A stretch of 64,000 nucleotides of DNA from Nitrosospira sp. Nsp14 (GCF_900113575.1 NZ_FOPV01000015.1:1-64000), one strand, 5' to 3'; positions 30,499-40,582 are shown, numbered from the stretch's first letter. Notes: generated by a model from the letters alone, not told the origin. Translations and numbers: made by a program.

Positions 30499-31941
30499 AT
30501 GACAAAAGCAAACCACCTCAGGGAAACAGACAACGTGCAAGAGCATTTGCAACGGGTGCTCCATCTGTTGCACAAGCATAAGCTGGTGGAAGGCCTCGTG
30601 CATACGCAGCAAATGCCGCGTCATGATCTGGTGGAAGCGTTGGTGCATAAGCAGAACTTGGCGGAACTGCAAAAACTTCTCGACAAGCTGCATCCTGCCG
30701 ACGTTGCTTACATCCTGGAGGCCATGCCGCTTGAAGATCGTCTCTTGATCTGGGATCTGGTCAAGGCTGAGCGAGACGGTGAAATTCTGTTGGAGGTTTC
30801 CGATGCGGTGCGCGAAACGCTGATCGCCACCATGAACAGCGGCGAAATGCTGGCCGCAGCCGAGCAGCTGGACGCGGATGAAATCGCCGATCTGGCGCCT
30901 GATCTTCCGCAGTATATTCTTGATGATGTGTTCCAGTCGCTTCCCATGGAGGAGCGAGAGAAGTTACGCGCCGCGATGTCCTACCCCGAAGATTCCGTGG
31001 GGGCGTTGATGGATTTTGACGTGGTTACTATCCGCGAGGACGTAACACTGGAAGTGGTGCTGCGCTATTTGCGCCGGCTGGATGAGTTGCCGGATCATAC
31101 CGATCAACTGTTCGTAGTAGATCGCAACGAACATCTCAGAGGCGTGCTTCCGATCAACCGCTTGCTCGTGAGCGATCCAAACGGGCAAGTTGGCTCAGTG
31201 ATGTCAAGGCAGATGGTGATGCTTTACCCGAATGAAAAGGCGCACGAAGCGGCCCAGGCGTTCGAGCGTTACGACCTTGTATCGGCCGCGGTGGTTGGCG
31301 CTGAGGATAAGCTGGTGGGACGCGTGACAGTGAATGCGGTGATGGATTTCATTCGCGAGGAGTCGGAAAGCGAAGCGCTGAGTCTCGCCGGCTTATTGCA
31401 AGAGGAGGATTTGTTCGCCCCCGTATGGAAGAGTTTTAAGAACCGCTGGACATGGCTTGCGATCAATCTGGTAACGGCATTCATTGCATCGCGCGTCATC
31501 GGCATATTCGAGGATTCGATCGAAAAACTGGTGGCGCTGGCTGCCTTGATGCCCATTATCGCCGGCATTGGCGGCAACTCCGGCAATCAGACCATCACCA
31601 TGATTGTACGAGCGCTCGCGTTAGGACAAGTCAATGTCAGCAATGCGCGTACGCTATTCGCCAAGGAGTTGGCGGTGAGTGCGGTAAATGGCCTGGTGTG
31701 GGGAGGAGTGGTGGGTTTATTTGCCTATTTTATTTACCACAGCATGGCTCTCAGTCTTGTTATGACATTGGCAATGATGCTCAATTTGCTGCTGGCCGCA
31801 CTACTGGGGGTGCTAATACCGCTAACCCTCTACAGATTGGGTCGCGATCCCGCCACGGGCTCCAGCGTGCTGATCACGGCTGTTACCGATAGCGGCGGCT
31901 TTTTCATTTTCCTGGGTCTTGCCACTCTTTTTCTGGTCTAG
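30499..31941 (+). CDS. mgtE: magnesium transporter MgtE
   Basis: Gated Mg2+ channel of the inner membrane. Reading from the N-terminus: a helical MgtE N-domain (HPADVAYILEAMPLEDR), a pair of CBS domains (about residues 170-300, PEDSVGALMDFDVVTIRED and VGSVMSRQMVMLYPNE), then about five membrane spans. These contain the conserved pore segment IIAGIGGNSGNQTITMIVRA. The start at 30499 has AAAGG upstream and gives 480 residues. The frame is open to 30409, but that extension is unlike the family. It stands as a single gene. Confidence 0.95.
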   Translation: MTKANHLRETDNVQEHLQRVLHLLHKHKLVEGLVHTQQMPRHDLVEALVHKQNLAELQKLLDKLHPADVAYILEAMPLEDRLLIWDLVKAERDGEILLEVSDAVRETLIATMNSGEMLAAAEQLDADEIADLAPDLPQYILDDVFQSLPMEEREKLRAAMSYPEDSVGALMDFDVVTIREDVTLEVVLRYLRRLDELPDHTDQLFVVDRNEHLRGVLPINRLLVSDPNGQVGSVMSRQMVMLYPNEKAHEAAQAFERYDLVSAAVVGAEDKLVGRVTVNAVMDFIREESESEALSLAGLLQEEDLFAPVWKSFKNRWTWLAINLVTAFIASRVIGIFEDSIEKLVALAALMPIIAGIGGNSGNQTITMIVRALALGQVNVSNARTLFAKELAVSAVNGLVWGGVVGLFAYFIYHSMALSLVMTLAMMLNLLLAALLGVLIPLTLYRLGRDPATGSSVLITAVTDSGGFFIFLGLATLFLV

Positions 31942-32026
31942 CAAATATGGGACTCCGTTGCTACGAGCGGTAGTGGTAATGGTAGTTGTGACATCATACA
32001 TTATGAGGTGTTGGAATGCGCACGAT

Positions 32027-32051
32027 GAAGACGGCTCGTTATCGCGTCTTC
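32027..32051. terminator. weak convergent hairpin between mgtE and lysA
   Basis: GAAGACG (32027-32033) and CGTCTTC (32045-32051) can form a 7-bp stem with an 11-base loop between the convergent mgtE and lysA genes. There is no T-run, so termination here would be weak or Rho-dependent. Confidence 0.3.
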
Positions 32052-32067
32052 TCTGTGGTAAGCGGGT

Positions 32068-33339
32068 TTATCCGGGAATTCGCGCGGGAAGAATTCGTTC
32101 TTGTGCGGTCAGTTGTTCCAGTGATTCGCGTTCGCGGATCAGATGGCATTGATCGCCATCCACCATCACCTCAGCCGCGCGTGGGCGGGTATTATAATTC
32201 GAGCTCATGCTCATGCCGTAAGCGCCGGCCGACATGATAGCGAGTAAATCGCCCTCCGACAGCGCAAGATTGCGGTCGTGCCCGAGGAAATCGCCGGTCT
32301 CGCACACCGGACCAACAACCTGATACGGTATGGCATTGTCCGCGTTCGCGGCGATTACCGGAAGAATTTCATGATATGCATCATAGAGCGCAGGGCGCAT
32401 CAGGTCGTTCATCGCCGCGTCCACAATGGCGAAATCCCGGTGCGGCGTATGTTTCAGATACTCGACCCGGGTGAGCAGTAAACCCGCATTTCCCACCATT
32501 GCGCGGCCGGGCTCGATGAGGATGCGCTGCTTGCGGCGGCCTACACAGCCGGACAACGCAGCCACGTACTCCCGCGCCAGAGGCGGTGTTTCACGGGAAT
32601 AGGAAATCCCCAAACCGCCGCCTAGATCCAGATGACCAATTCGTAAGCCCCGGGCTTCAAGGCGGTCCAGTAGTCCAAGCATTTTGCCGCAGGCTGCAAT
32701 AAAAGGATCGAGTTCAGTCAGTTGCGATCCTATATGGCAATCCAAGCCGGTAACGCGGATGTTGGTAAGGCTCTGCGCAGAGACATAAACCGTTTCGGCT
32801 TCTTCAAACGGAATCCCGAACTTGTTCTCCTTCAGCCCAGTCGAGATATAGGGGTGAGTTTTGGCATCGACATCGGGGTTGACCCGCAGGCTCACTGGCG
32901 CGATCTTATTCATGTCTCGCGCCACCTGATTCAAAACCTTCAATTCCGCTGCCGATTCCACATTGAAGCAGAGTATGGCTGCGGCCAGCGCCGCCCGCAT
33001 TTCATCAGGGCGTTTTCCCACCCCAGAAAATACAACTTTTCCCGGATCGCCTCCCGCTTTCAATACCCGATGCAGCTCACCGCTGGACACGATATCGAAA
33101 CCGCTGCCGAGTCCGGCAAATAGATTGAGGATGGCGAGATTTGAGTTGGCCTTGACTGCATAGCATACTAGATGGTCACGGCCGGCAAACGCGGTGTCAA
33201 ATTCGGCGAATGCGGCAACAAGCGCCGCGCGCGAATAAACGTAACACGGCGTTCCGAATTCGCGGGCGATGAAGTCGAGTTGGGCCGATTCGCAATTCAG
33301 CTTGGCATTACGATAGTTGAAGGGTGCGGCGTGACTCAC
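32068..33339 (-). CDS. lysA: diaminopimelate decarboxylase
   Basis: PLP enzyme making L-lysine from meso-diaminopimelate. The 423-residue protein has the PLP lysine at 63 (CYAVKANSNLAI), the HIGSQLTELDPF segment, the glycine-rich phosphate site GGGLGISY and the catalytic VCETGDFLG. The GTG start overlaps the stop of the upstream lptM gene (GTGA), so translation is probably coupled. The lptM-lysA order is common in proteobacteria. Confidence 0.96.
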   Translation of the reverse strand: MSHAAPFNYRNAKLNCESAQLDFIAREFGTPCYVYSRAALVAAFAEFDTAFAGRDHLVCYAVKANSNLAILNLFAGLGSGFDIVSSGELHRVLKAGGDPGKVVFSGVGKRPDEMRAALAAAILCFNVESAAELKVLNQVARDMNKIAPVSLRVNPDVDAKTHPYISTGLKENKFGIPFEEAETVYVSAQSLTNIRVTGLDCHIGSQLTELDPFIAACGKMLGLLDRLEARGLRIGHLDLGGGLGISYSRETPPLAREYVAALSGCVGRRKQRILIEPGRAMVGNAGLLLTRVEYLKHTPHRDFAIVDAAMNDLMRPALYDAYHEILPVIAANADNAIPYQVVGPVCETGDFLGHDRNLALSEGDLLAIMSAGAYGMSMSSNYNTRPRAAEVMVDGDQCHLIRERESLEQLTAQERILPARIPG

Positions 33340-33470
33340 TTCCGCTTCTCTTCATCTTGGGATTGCTGAGGTTGCGGTGTTTTTGTTTCCTGGGGAAGAT
33401 AGAGCGGAGCCTTCAGGCCGCACGCGTTGAGCAGCAAGAGTATCAGTACCGTAGTGCAGAAGGTGCGCAT
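33336..33470 (-). CDS. lptM: small LPS-translocon lipoprotein LptM (YifL-like)
   Basis: A 44-residue lipoprotein beginning MRTFCTTVLILLLLNACGLK. The lipobox LNAC-G and the short following GLKAPLYLP match the YifL/LptM family, which assists oxidative maturation of LptD in the outer membrane. The Gln/Glu/Lys-rich tail is typical. Its stop overlaps the lysA start. Too short to be called by many gene finders. The small size limits certainty, but the position just upstream of lysA supports it. Confidence 0.85.
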   Translation of the reverse strand: MRTFCTTVLILLLLNACGLKAPLYLPQETKTPQPQQSQDEEKRK

Positions 33471-33810
33471 GGAGTATCGTTACTAAACGGGAATACAAAA
33501 TACTACCATAAAGAAGTCGCCAGCCACATGGCCGTCACATACAGCGATGGGAAGGCCGCCATCGGGCTGCAGGAGCAGTGGCGCCGCGGAAGTCTAGGAG
33601 AGTATCAAGATGAGTATTGTCATGATCGAATTGGATCAGTGGCAACCGGGAAGACTTATCGAGCTCGGCAATCCCCAACACCACATGTTCAAACTGGACT
33701 TCGATTTGTTCCAGTAAAGCGGCCGCTCCGGCCATGCACAGCAGTATGGGAAATGGCAGGAAGTTATCATTCTTGGCGGCGATTGCTGGGTGACGACTCA
33801 AGAGGCATCA
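33471..33810. other. intergenic region upstream of lptM-lysA
   Basis: Some 340 bases between lptM and the metallohydrolase gene, both leftward. In many relatives a frataxin gene (cyaY) occupies this place on the other strand; I cannot see one here. A possible 35-codon gene is listed separately. No clear promoter for lptM-lysA was found. Confidence 0.35.
33610..33717 (+). CDS. possible small protein, 35 residues
   Basis: Short frame starting MSIVMIELDQWQPGRLIELG and ending at TAA, with AGGAG about 9 bases upstream of the ATG. It has no signal peptide and no recognised domain. Another forward frame is open across the same bases, so it may be a chance frame or the relic of a longer gene broken by frameshift. 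Confidence 0.25.
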   Translation: MSIVMIELDQWQPGRLIELGNPQHHMFKLDFDLFQ

Positions 33811-34572
33811 TTAGCCAGCCGTTCGCAAGCGCTTCCTTGCGGCCTTATAGTCGGGATATACGCTTCCCACCATTTGCCAGAACGCGGGCGAGTGATTCAT
33901 TTCGATGAGGTGGGACAATTCGTGGGCCACGACATAATCCACAAGATCGAGTGGCTTTTGGATCAAGCGCCAGTTAAGGCGGACTATCCCACTTGAGTGG
34001 CAACTTCCCCACAAGGTTCGGGCACGAGATAGCCGTAGCTGAGGCAGTGCAACGCCAAGCTTTTCTGCGTACAGCGTCATGCGCTTGCTAAAACATTCCT
34101 GCGCATGATCATGATACCAGTCCATCACGGCGCGCTCTATCTGTTGCGCGGTCAGCAGGGATGGAAGCGGTAAGTTAAGCTGCTTTTCCTCTTCCCCGGC
34201 ACCTGTCTGCAGGGGGATCATGCGCACCATTCCGGCTGGCGTAACGGTCACTCGCCAAGGTTCTCCCAGCAATGGAAAAATGCTTCCCTCCTCCCATGCG
34301 GGCCCGCGAGGTTTCCTGTTTTTCCATTCATTCAGCTTTGTAACGATCCAATCTGCTCTGTTCTGCAGGACTGATTCAACCCACTGCATGGTTTCCCTGA
34401 CCGGAATGCGAACCGTCAAACCGCTGCGATCTATCCTCATACCAATTGTTTGTCTTCTGCAGCGCATGAGGGTATATGTGACCTCGCGGCCGTTCAGGCG
34501 GATACGGCGAAGCTCCCCGGCGTTTAGCCCCTTTTCTTTTTGGGTTCTCGTTAAAGCTTTTTTCATGCTCAC
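33811..34572 (-). CDS. YgjP-like M48-type metallohydrolase
   Basis: A 253-residue soluble protein with the zinc motif VAHELSHLIEMNHSPAFW (HExxH plus a downstream His). It also carries the upstream SRARTLWGSCHSSGIVRLNWRL pattern of the YgjP/DUF45 family, related to SprT-like metallopeptidases. Substrate unknown. The first codon is GTG with an ATG two codons later. Lies 29 bases downstream of plsC on the same strand and may share its transcript. Confidence 0.88.
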   Translation of the reverse strand: MSMKKALTRTQKEKGLNAGELRRIRLNGREVTYTLMRCRRQTIGMRIDRSGLTVRIPVRETMQWVESVLQNRADWIVTKLNEWKNRKPRGPAWEEGSIFPLLGEPWRVTVTPAGMVRMIPLQTGAGEEEKQLNLPLPSLLTAQQIERAVMDWYHDHAQECFSKRMTLYAEKLGVALPQLRLSRARTLWGSCHSSGIVRLNWRLIQKPLDLVDYVVAHELSHLIEMNHSPAFWQMVGSVYPDYKAARKRLRTAG

Positions 34573-34601
34573 ACTGTTTATGCGATGTTTGAATGGCGCG
34601 A

Positions 34602-35327
34602 TCAGGCGGCCTCGCCGATGCGGATCACCTCCGCTTCGATCCAGGCTTCGACTCTGGTATTGAGATCGCCGGGTTCCATACCTGCAGGATCGATCGGTTC
34701 GCCGATGCTTACCGTGATTGTTCCGGGCAGCTTCAGGAAAGAATTCCTGCCCCAGAATTCGCCTGCATTATGTGCAACTGGCACCACCGGCGCCCCGGTG
34801 TGGGTTGCAAGCCACGCACCGCCAATGCCGTATTTGCCCTTTTTCCCCGGGGCAATGCGTGTCCCCTCCGGGAAAATTACTATCCAGAATCCTTGCTTAA
34901 GCCGGTCTTTTCCCTGTTCGACGATCTGTTTCAGTGCAGCTTTACGGGAGCTGCGATCGATGGCGATCGGGCTGGTCAAGGCGAGACCCCAGCCAAAAAA
35001 TGGCACCCGCAACAGTTCTTTCTTGAGAACCCAGACCTGAGCGGGGAATATCTGCTGAAAGGCGAGTGTTTCCCAGGCGGATTGATGCTTAGATAAAATA
35101 ATGCTTGGAACCGCGGGAATGTGCTCGACGCCTTTGATTCGGTAGCGAATACCGCAGATGAGGCGGAGCAGAAACAACATTATGTGAGCCCAGCCAGACG
35201 TAATGCGATAGCGGCGGATCGGTGGAAGAGGAAACGCAGCCAATATGATGAGAAAGTAAAGCGGGGTGATGATAATCTGCAACAAACTGTATAGCGTCGA
35301 GCGCAGCACCGTCAGAACCGAATTCAT
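34602..35327 (-). CDS. plsC: 1-acyl-sn-glycerol-3-phosphate acyltransferase (PlsC type)
   Basis: Membrane enzyme that adds the second acyl chain to make phosphatidic acid. One or two N-terminal membrane spans (about 13-34) precede the acyltransferase domain. The catalytic motif is H81-QSAW-E86, an HX4E form rather than the textbook HX4D, and the glycerophosphate motif is FPEGTR at 152-157. The start codon overlaps the gmhB stop (ATGA). The HX4E form suits this gmhB-linked branch as I recall it, so activity is still likely. Confidence 0.9.
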   Translation of the reverse strand: MNSVLTVLRSTLYSLLQIIITPLYFLIILAAFPLPPIRRYRITSGWAHIMLFLLRLICGIRYRIKGVEHIPAVPSIILSKHQSAWETLAFQQIFPAQVWVLKKELLRVPFFGWGLALTSPIAIDRSSRKAALKQIVEQGKDRLKQGFWIVIFPEGTRIAPGKKGKYGIGGAWLATHTGAPVVPVAHNAGEFWGRNSFLKLPGTITVSIGEPIDPAGMEPGDLNTRVEAWIEAEVIRIGEAA

Positions 35328-35857
35328 TGCGTTAAGGCATCAACGGCGGCGGCGAGGTTGGGAAATATTTTAGTGTTTTCCGGTAATCCGCCGGCCGCGG
35401 TCGTTTTGTTGCCTTTGCCGGTCAGTACCAGGAACGGTTCCGCCCCGACTGCGGCTGCGGCTTGCAAGTCACGCAGCGAGTCGCCGATCGCTGGCACCCC
35501 CTTCAGCTCCAGGCCGAACCGGTCCGAGATCTCTTTGAACATACCTGTGGCGGGCTTTCGGCAATTGCAATGGTCCGAGCTCGCGTGCGGGCAGAAAAAC
35601 ATTGCATCAATCCGCCCTCCTGTCTGGTTGACGGCCTTGCACATCTTGTCGTTAATGGCGTTGAGGGCCACCATATCCAGGAGCCCACGGCTGATACCGG
35701 ACTGATTTGTTGCCACGACCACCCTGAAACCTGCCTGGGTCAGGCGGGCGATAGCTTCAAGGCTGCCAGGAATTGGTTTCCACTCGTCGGGGGTCTTTAT
35801 AAAGGCGTCACTGTCATAATTGATAACGCCGTCACGATCGAGAATAACGAGTTTCAT
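35324..35857 (-). CDS. gmhB: D-glycero-beta-D-manno-heptose 1,7-bisphosphate 7-phosphatase
   Basis: HAD-type phosphatase of ADP-heptose synthesis for the LPS inner core. The nucleophile motif is DRDGV at 7-11, with VVATNQSGI as motif II. The family zinc-binding cluster is CPHASSDHCNCRKP, and GDSLRDLQAA gives motif IV. Length is 177 residues. It overlaps glyS by four bases upstream and plsC by four bases downstream, so all three are likely coupled in translation. Confidence 0.94.
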   Translation of the reverse strand: MKLVILDRDGVINYDSDAFIKTPDEWKPIPGSLEAIARLTQAGFRVVVATNQSGISRGLLDMVALNAINDKMCKAVNQTGGRIDAMFFCPHASSDHCNCRKPATGMFKEISDRFGLELKGVPAIGDSLRDLQAAAAVGAEPFLVLTGKGNKTTAAGGLPENTKIFPNLAAAVDALTQ

Positions 35858-38031
35858 GCCAGCCTTGAAATATCTGCGACCCGGTTCATTGCCTGCTGCA
35901 GCTGGGCAAGTAACGCCAGTCGGTTGTGACGAAGCGACTCATCCTCGGTGTTGACCATGACGTGATCGAAAAAACCGTCCACTGGGCCCCTCAGTCCAGC
36001 GAGTATCTGCAAGGATGTACTGTAATCGCCGTCTCTGAATGTCTTCTCGGCCTCGGGCGCAATGCGGCTCAACGCGTGGTACAAGTCCTGTTCCGCAGGC
36101 GCTTGTAACAGCGCGGCGTCCACCTCGGCGTTTATACTTACATCTGCTTTTTTAAGGATATTTCCGACCCGCTTGTTGGTGGCAGCGAGGCTTTCTGCTT
36201 CCGGCAATGCCGCAAAAGCGCGGACGGCATACAAGCGTTTTTTGACATCGTGCAGCATTTGAGGGCGCAGGGCTAGCACAGCATCGATCTGCTGTGGAGA
36301 GAAAATACGGTCCGCAGGTTCCACGGAAACTCGCTTGCTCGATTCAAGCGCTTGTTCATCAAACGACTCGATGCTGAAGTAGTGGCGAAGCCGCTCGTAG
36401 ATGAAACGGTTCAGCGTTTCCGAGGTATCGTTGATACGTCGGTTAAAGACATTTTCCGCTTCCCGCAGCAATGTATCCAGAGGCAGCGGCACTTCCTGTT
36501 CGATCAGTATGCGAATGACACCCAACGCATGCCGGCGCAGAGCGAACGGATCTTTATCTCCTGTCGGAATCTGGGCGATGCCGAACATGCCAACCAGCGT
36601 TTCCAGCTTATCCGCCAGCGCCACACTGATGCCTGTCAAATTGCGGGGCAGCTCATCTCCTGCAAAACGCGGCTTGTAATGATCTTCAATTGCATCTGCC
36701 ACATCGTCGGACAAACCGTCGTGTTTGGCGTAATAGCGGCCCATTATGCCTTGCAACTCCGGAAACTCGCCCACCATATCCGTCAGCAGGTCGGCCTTGC
36801 ACAGCATCGCGGCTTCACCGGCTTGTGCGGCCAGCTCGTTGCCGCCCAACTGTAATCCAATCGCCTGCGCTACAGCCCATATCCGCTCCACCCGCTCCGC
36901 CTGTGTACCAAGCTTATGGTGATACACGACGCGGCGCAATCCTTCCACACGCGATGCCAGCGTTTTCTTTCGATCCTGATCGAAGAAGAATTTAGCGTCT
37001 GCCAGACGCGACCGCAGCACCCGCTCGTTGCCAGTAATGATCTCGCCGGCATCAGGCGGACGAATGTTGGAAACGATCAGGAATTTATGGGAGAGCCTGC
37101 CATTTTCATCCAGGAGCGGGAAGTATTTCTGATTTGCTTTCATCGTGAGAATCAGGCATTCCTGCGGCACATCCAGGAATGTCCGGTCAAACGTCCCCAC
37201 CAGCACGTTGGGTCTTTCAACCAGCGCAGTGACTTCGTCCAGCAGCGCTTCATCCTCGATCATATTCAGGCCTTCCTCGGCCGTGGCGGCCTTCAGCTGG
37301 CGTATGATTGCATCACGGCGTTTTACAAAGCTCGCGATAACGGCGCCTTCAGTCTCCAGTTGGTGTTCATAGCTGTCGGCATTCCTTAGTTCCACTGCCT
37401 TATCGTTCACCTCAAAGCGATGCCCTCTGGTTGCACGGCCTGCAGTTAGACCCAGCGCTTTGATGGGTACAATGTCTGTCCCATGCAGTGCGACAAGTGC
37501 GTGCGCGGGGCGCACAAACGTTTCATCCGTCCAGCCATCTGCGAGCTGATAGGTCATGGCCTTCGGGATGGGCAGGTTTCTAATTACGACAATCAGGCAC
37601 AGGTTGAGAAGTTCACGTAGAGGCTCACCCCCGTTCGTTCCCTCAAGGTAGACATACTCAGTCGTGCCGTCAACGGATCGCACCAGGCTGAAGTTTCCGC
37701 GCTCGATGTCAATTTCACCGATCTCATCTTTTGCCAAACGCTTCCGAAGCGCTTGGCTCCAACTGCTGTCCGGATTGAATGCAATCGACGACGGCATCAG
37801 TTTCTTCTTTTCCACGCGCTCAGGCGTACCGGAGCGGACATCGGTAATGTGCACGCCGAGTCGGCGGGGGGACGCATAAGCTGTAGCGCGGCTCGTTTCC
37901 TCCAGCAAGCCTTGTGCCTTCAGCTGCCCGAATAGTTCGGTGGCGAAACTGTTCCCCAATTTCCAGAGGGACTTCGGGGGCATCTCTTCGACGAGTAGTT
38001 CCACCAGCAGGTTTCGGACGGCGTTACTCAA
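35854..38031 (-). CDS. glyS: glycyl-tRNA synthetase beta subunit
   Basis: Forms the alpha2-beta2 glycyl-tRNA synthetase with GlyQ. The 725-residue protein has the [15 protein letters not shown] start, the central [16 protein letters not shown] and [18 protein letters not shown] typical of GlyS, and a C-terminal anticodon-binding domain. The start chosen is the TTG at 38031, whose TTGA overlaps the glyQ stop and has GGAG 8 bases upstream. Longer readings would extend into glyQ and do not match the family. Confidence 0.95.
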   Translation of the reverse strand: MSNAVRNLLVELLVEEMPPKSLWKLGNSFATELFGQLKAQGLLEETSRATAYASPRRLGVHITDVRSGTPERVEKKKLMPSSIAFNPDSSWSQALRKRLAKDEIGEIDIERGNFSLVRSVDGTTEYVYLEGTNGGEPLRELLNLCLIVVIRNLPIPKAMTYQLADGWTDETFVRPAHALVALHGTDIVPIKALGLTAGRATRGHRFEVNDKAVELRNADSYEHQLETEGAVIASFVKRRDAIIRQLKAATAEEGLNMIEDEALLDEVTALVERPNVLVGTFDRTFLDVPQECLILTMKANQKYFPLLDENGRLSHKFLIVSNIRPPDAGEIITGNERVLRSRLADAKFFFDQDRKKTLASRVEGLRRVVYHHKLGTQAERVERIWAVAQAIGLQLGGNELAAQAGEAAMLCKADLLTDMVGEFPELQGIMGRYYAKHDGLSDDVADAIEDHYKPRFAGDELPRNLTGISVALADKLETLVGMFGIAQIPTGDKDPFALRRHALGVIRILIEQEVPLPLDTLLREAENVFNRRINDTSETLNRFIYERLRHYFSIESFDEQALESSKRVSVEPADRIFSPQQIDAVLALRPQMLHDVKKRLYAVRAFAALPEAESLAATNKRVGNILKKADVSINAEVDAALLQAPAEQDLYHALSRIAPEAEKTFRDGDYSTSLQILAGLRGPVDGFFDHVMVNTEDESLRHNRLALLAQLQQAMNRVADISRLA

Positions 38032-38933
38032 GCTATCTTCTCCAGCAACGGCTCCGCCCACGCGCGAGGCGCCATCGGAAAACCAAGGCGTTTACGGCTC
38101 TCGTAATAGGACAGGGCCACGCTGCGCGCCAAGTCTCGAATTCGCGCAATATATGCGGCCCGTTCGGTCACGGAGATTGCGCCACGCGCGTCCAGCAGGT
38201 TAAAAGTATGGGCGGTTTTCAATACCTGCTCATATGCCGGCAACGCCAGTTCCTGCTCCACCAGATATTTCGCCTGGCCTTCATGGGCGGCAAAGGCGTG
38301 CAGCAGAAAATCGACGTTACTATGCTCGAAGTTGTAGGCCGATTGCTCGACTTCATTCTGGTGGTATACGTCAAAATAGGAAAGGCCTTCGGTCCAGGTC
38401 AGATCGAAGACGTTTTCGACCCCCTGCAGATACATTGCGAGCCGCTCCAGGCCATAGGTAATTTCGCCTGTAATTGGCTTGCAACCCACGCCGCCTACCT
38501 GTTGAAAATACGTGAACTGGGTCACTTCCATCCCGTTCAGCCAGACTTCCCAGCCCAGGCCCCACGCGCCGAGAGTCGGGTTTTCCCAGTCATCCTCGAC
38601 GAAGCGGATATCGTTCTGTTTCAGGTCCAGGCCGAGCTCTGTCAGCGAGCCGAGATAAAGTTCAAGAATGTCGGATGGTGCTGGCTTCAGCACGACCTGA
38701 AACTGATAGTAGTGCTGCAGCCGATTCGGATTTTCGCCGTAGCGGCCGTCTTTTGGCCGACGCGCAGGCTGCACGTATGCAGCCTTCCAGGGTTCCGGGC
38801 CAAGCGCTCGTAAAAACGTTGCAGTATGTGAGGTTCCCGCGCCCACTTCCATGTCGTAGGGTTGGAGGAGTGCACAACCCTGCTTATTCCAATACTGTTG
38901 GAGTGTAAGAATGGTTTCCTGAAATGTGGGCAT
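38028..38933 (-). CDS. glyQ: glycyl-tRNA synthetase alpha subunit
   Basis: Catalytic subunit of the tetrameric class II glycyl-tRNA synthetase. The product begins [20 protein letters not shown] and contains [20 protein letters not shown] and [17 protein letters not shown], all very conserved in GlyQ. Length is 301 residues. It follows lnt after 149 bases on the same strand, and the order lnt-glyQ-glyS-gmhB-plsC is widespread in betaproteobacteria. Confidence 0.97.
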   Translation of the reverse strand: MPTFQETILTLQQYWNKQGCALLQPYDMEVGAGTSHTATFLRALGPEPWKAAYVQPARRPKDGRYGENPNRLQHYYQFQVVLKPAPSDILELYLGSLTELGLDLKQNDIRFVEDDWENPTLGAWGLGWEVWLNGMEVTQFTYFQQVGGVGCKPITGEITYGLERLAMYLQGVENVFDLTWTEGLSYFDVYHQNEVEQSAYNFEHSNVDFLLHAFAAHEGQAKYLVEQELALPAYEQVLKTAHTFNLLDARGAISVTERAAYIARIRDLARSVALSYYESRKRLGFPMAPRAWAEPLLEKIA

Positions 38934-39082
38934 CGAACGTAGAGATTTTTTATATTGGTTTTAACGATGCAATAGAAGGCTCGCGCATCGCCGGAAACGG
39001 GGTGAAAGGGCAAGGTATCTACCCGTAAGAGCGTAAACGATTTTGCTCGGCTTGCGCTGGAACCCTGCCACGATAGCGAATT

Positions 39083-40582
39083 TTACAGGTTTTTGCGCCT
39101 GCCGCGGGACGCCGGCAACAATGCAGCGAACAATATCATTCCCGCCAGTCCCAACACCAGGCTGTTGCCGAAGCGGACATATGGGGTCGCGCCAGCAAAG
39201 CCCTGTGCCATGCCGTGCAGCGCGGTTGTGGTAAAGACTTCTACTTGTTGCAGCACGACTCCACGTTCATTGATGATGGCTGTCACGCCCGTATTGGTGG
39301 CGCGAAGCATGTAGCGTCCGGTCTCCAAAGCGCGCATTTGCGAGATCTGCAGGTGCTGCCGTGGCCCGATTGACCGACCAAACCAGGCGTCGTTGCTGAC
39401 GTTGGCGAGCAGTGTGGCTTGAGGCAGTTGGCGGATGATCTCTTCGCCGAACACGTCTTCATAACAGATATTCACTGCCACGCGCTGTCCGGCGATGTTC
39501 ATGGGTTGCTGGTCGAGTCCGCCCCGCGAAAAGTCCGACAGAGGAATTTTCAGTACATTGATGACCCATCCGAACACCAGCTTTAGCGGGATGAATTCAC
39601 CGAATGGAACGAGGTGATGTTTGCGATAACTCTGATCGGGGGAGGTGCCGAAGCTGAACATGGAATTGTAATATTCGTTGCGCCCGCTCGGCGCTTCAAC
39701 CATGCCGACAAGAATATCCCCATCATTCTGTCTTGCATGGTTGGCAAGCTGGGCCAGGTAAGCGGGCGCCACCTCGTCGCGGAACAATGGCACTGAAATT
39801 TCCGGGGTAATGATCAGGCGGCTCCTGCTCTCTGCTGAAAGCCGGGCATAAGTGTCCATCGAGGTAACGATCTGATCGGCGCGCCACTTCATATCCTGGG
39901 AGATATTGCCTTGTAACAGGCTTACCGTTACCGGTTCGCCTAGGGGCTCAGTCCAGTGGACATGCTGCAAGCCGAAACCGGCGAGCCAGATTGCGAGCAG
40001 AGGTAAAAAATAGCGCCGGTCGCGGAGTTTCGCTTGAAAAAGCAGTGCGAGGAGCGCGGCACTGCATACAACTATGAGCGAGATACCATATGCGCCCACT
40101 ACGGGAGCAAAACCCGCCAGCGGGCTCTGCGGTACTTGCGAGTAACCCAAGGTCAGCCATGGAAAGCCGGTAAACAGTACGCTTCGCAACCAATCAGATA
40201 ATGCCCACAACGCGCCTGCCGCCAACGCCCAGATTATTGGAGACGCGACGCGCAGTTGCTTTAGCGCCCACCCTGTAGCCGCAGGGAACAATGCCAGATA
40301 AGCGCAAAGAAAGATAAGAGCAAGCACTGCGATTGGCGCGGGCATTGCGCCAAAGTCATGCAGGCTGACGTAAATCCATGTTACGCCCGCGCTGAACATA
40401 CCCATGCCGAAAGAAAAGCCGAGCAAAGCCGAGTGAAATGATGTCGCGCTTTCGCGCCAAAGATGGCACAGTACCGCCAGCGTGAAAAGTGGGATCGGAA
40501 AAAGATAAAAAGGCGCGAATCCAAGCACCGTCAGCGCGCCGAGCAGGAGAGAGAGCGCGAGTTGCAGGCGGATTCTGGTCAT
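39083..40582 (-). CDS. lnt: apolipoprotein N-acyltransferase
   Basis: Inner-membrane enzyme that adds the third acyl chain to lipoproteins. About six membrane spans in residues 1-205 and one at the C-terminus (about 470-490) flank a periplasmic nitrilase-like domain. Its triad is Glu261 (ITPEISVP), Lys321 (SYRKHHLVPFGEF) and Cys373 (NICYEDVFGE). Length is 499 residues. The corC-like gene that often precedes lnt is absent; a histidine kinase gene lies upstream instead, 203 bases away. Confidence 0.95.
   Translation of the reverse strand: MTRIRLQLALSLLLGALTVLGFAPFYLFPIPLFTLAVLCHLWRESATSFHSALLGFSFGMGMFSAGVTWIYVSLHDFGAMPAPIAVLALIFLCAYLALFPAATGWALKQLRVASPIIWALAAGALWALSDWLRSVLFTGFPWLTLGYSQVPQSPLAGFAPVVGAYGISLIVVCSAALLALLFQAKLRDRRYFLPLLAIWLAGFGLQHVHWTEPLGEPVTVSLLQGNISQDMKWRADQIVTSMDTYARLSAESRSRLIITPEISVPLFRDEVAPAYLAQLANHARQNDGDILVGMVEAPSGRNEYYNSMFSFGTSPDQSYRKHHLVPFGEFIPLKLVFGWVINVLKIPLSDFSRGGLDQQPMNIAGQRVAVNICYEDVFGEEIIRQLPQATLLANVSNDAWFGRSIGPRQHLQISQMRALETGRYMLRATNTGVTAIINERGVVLQQVEVFTTTALHGMAQGFAGATPYVRFGNSLVLGLAGMILFAALLPASRGRRKNL

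Noticed and set aside
33324-33908. Forward frame of 194 codons over lptM and the YgjP-like gene end
   Set aside because: It overlaps two better-supported reverse genes and shows no recognised motif.
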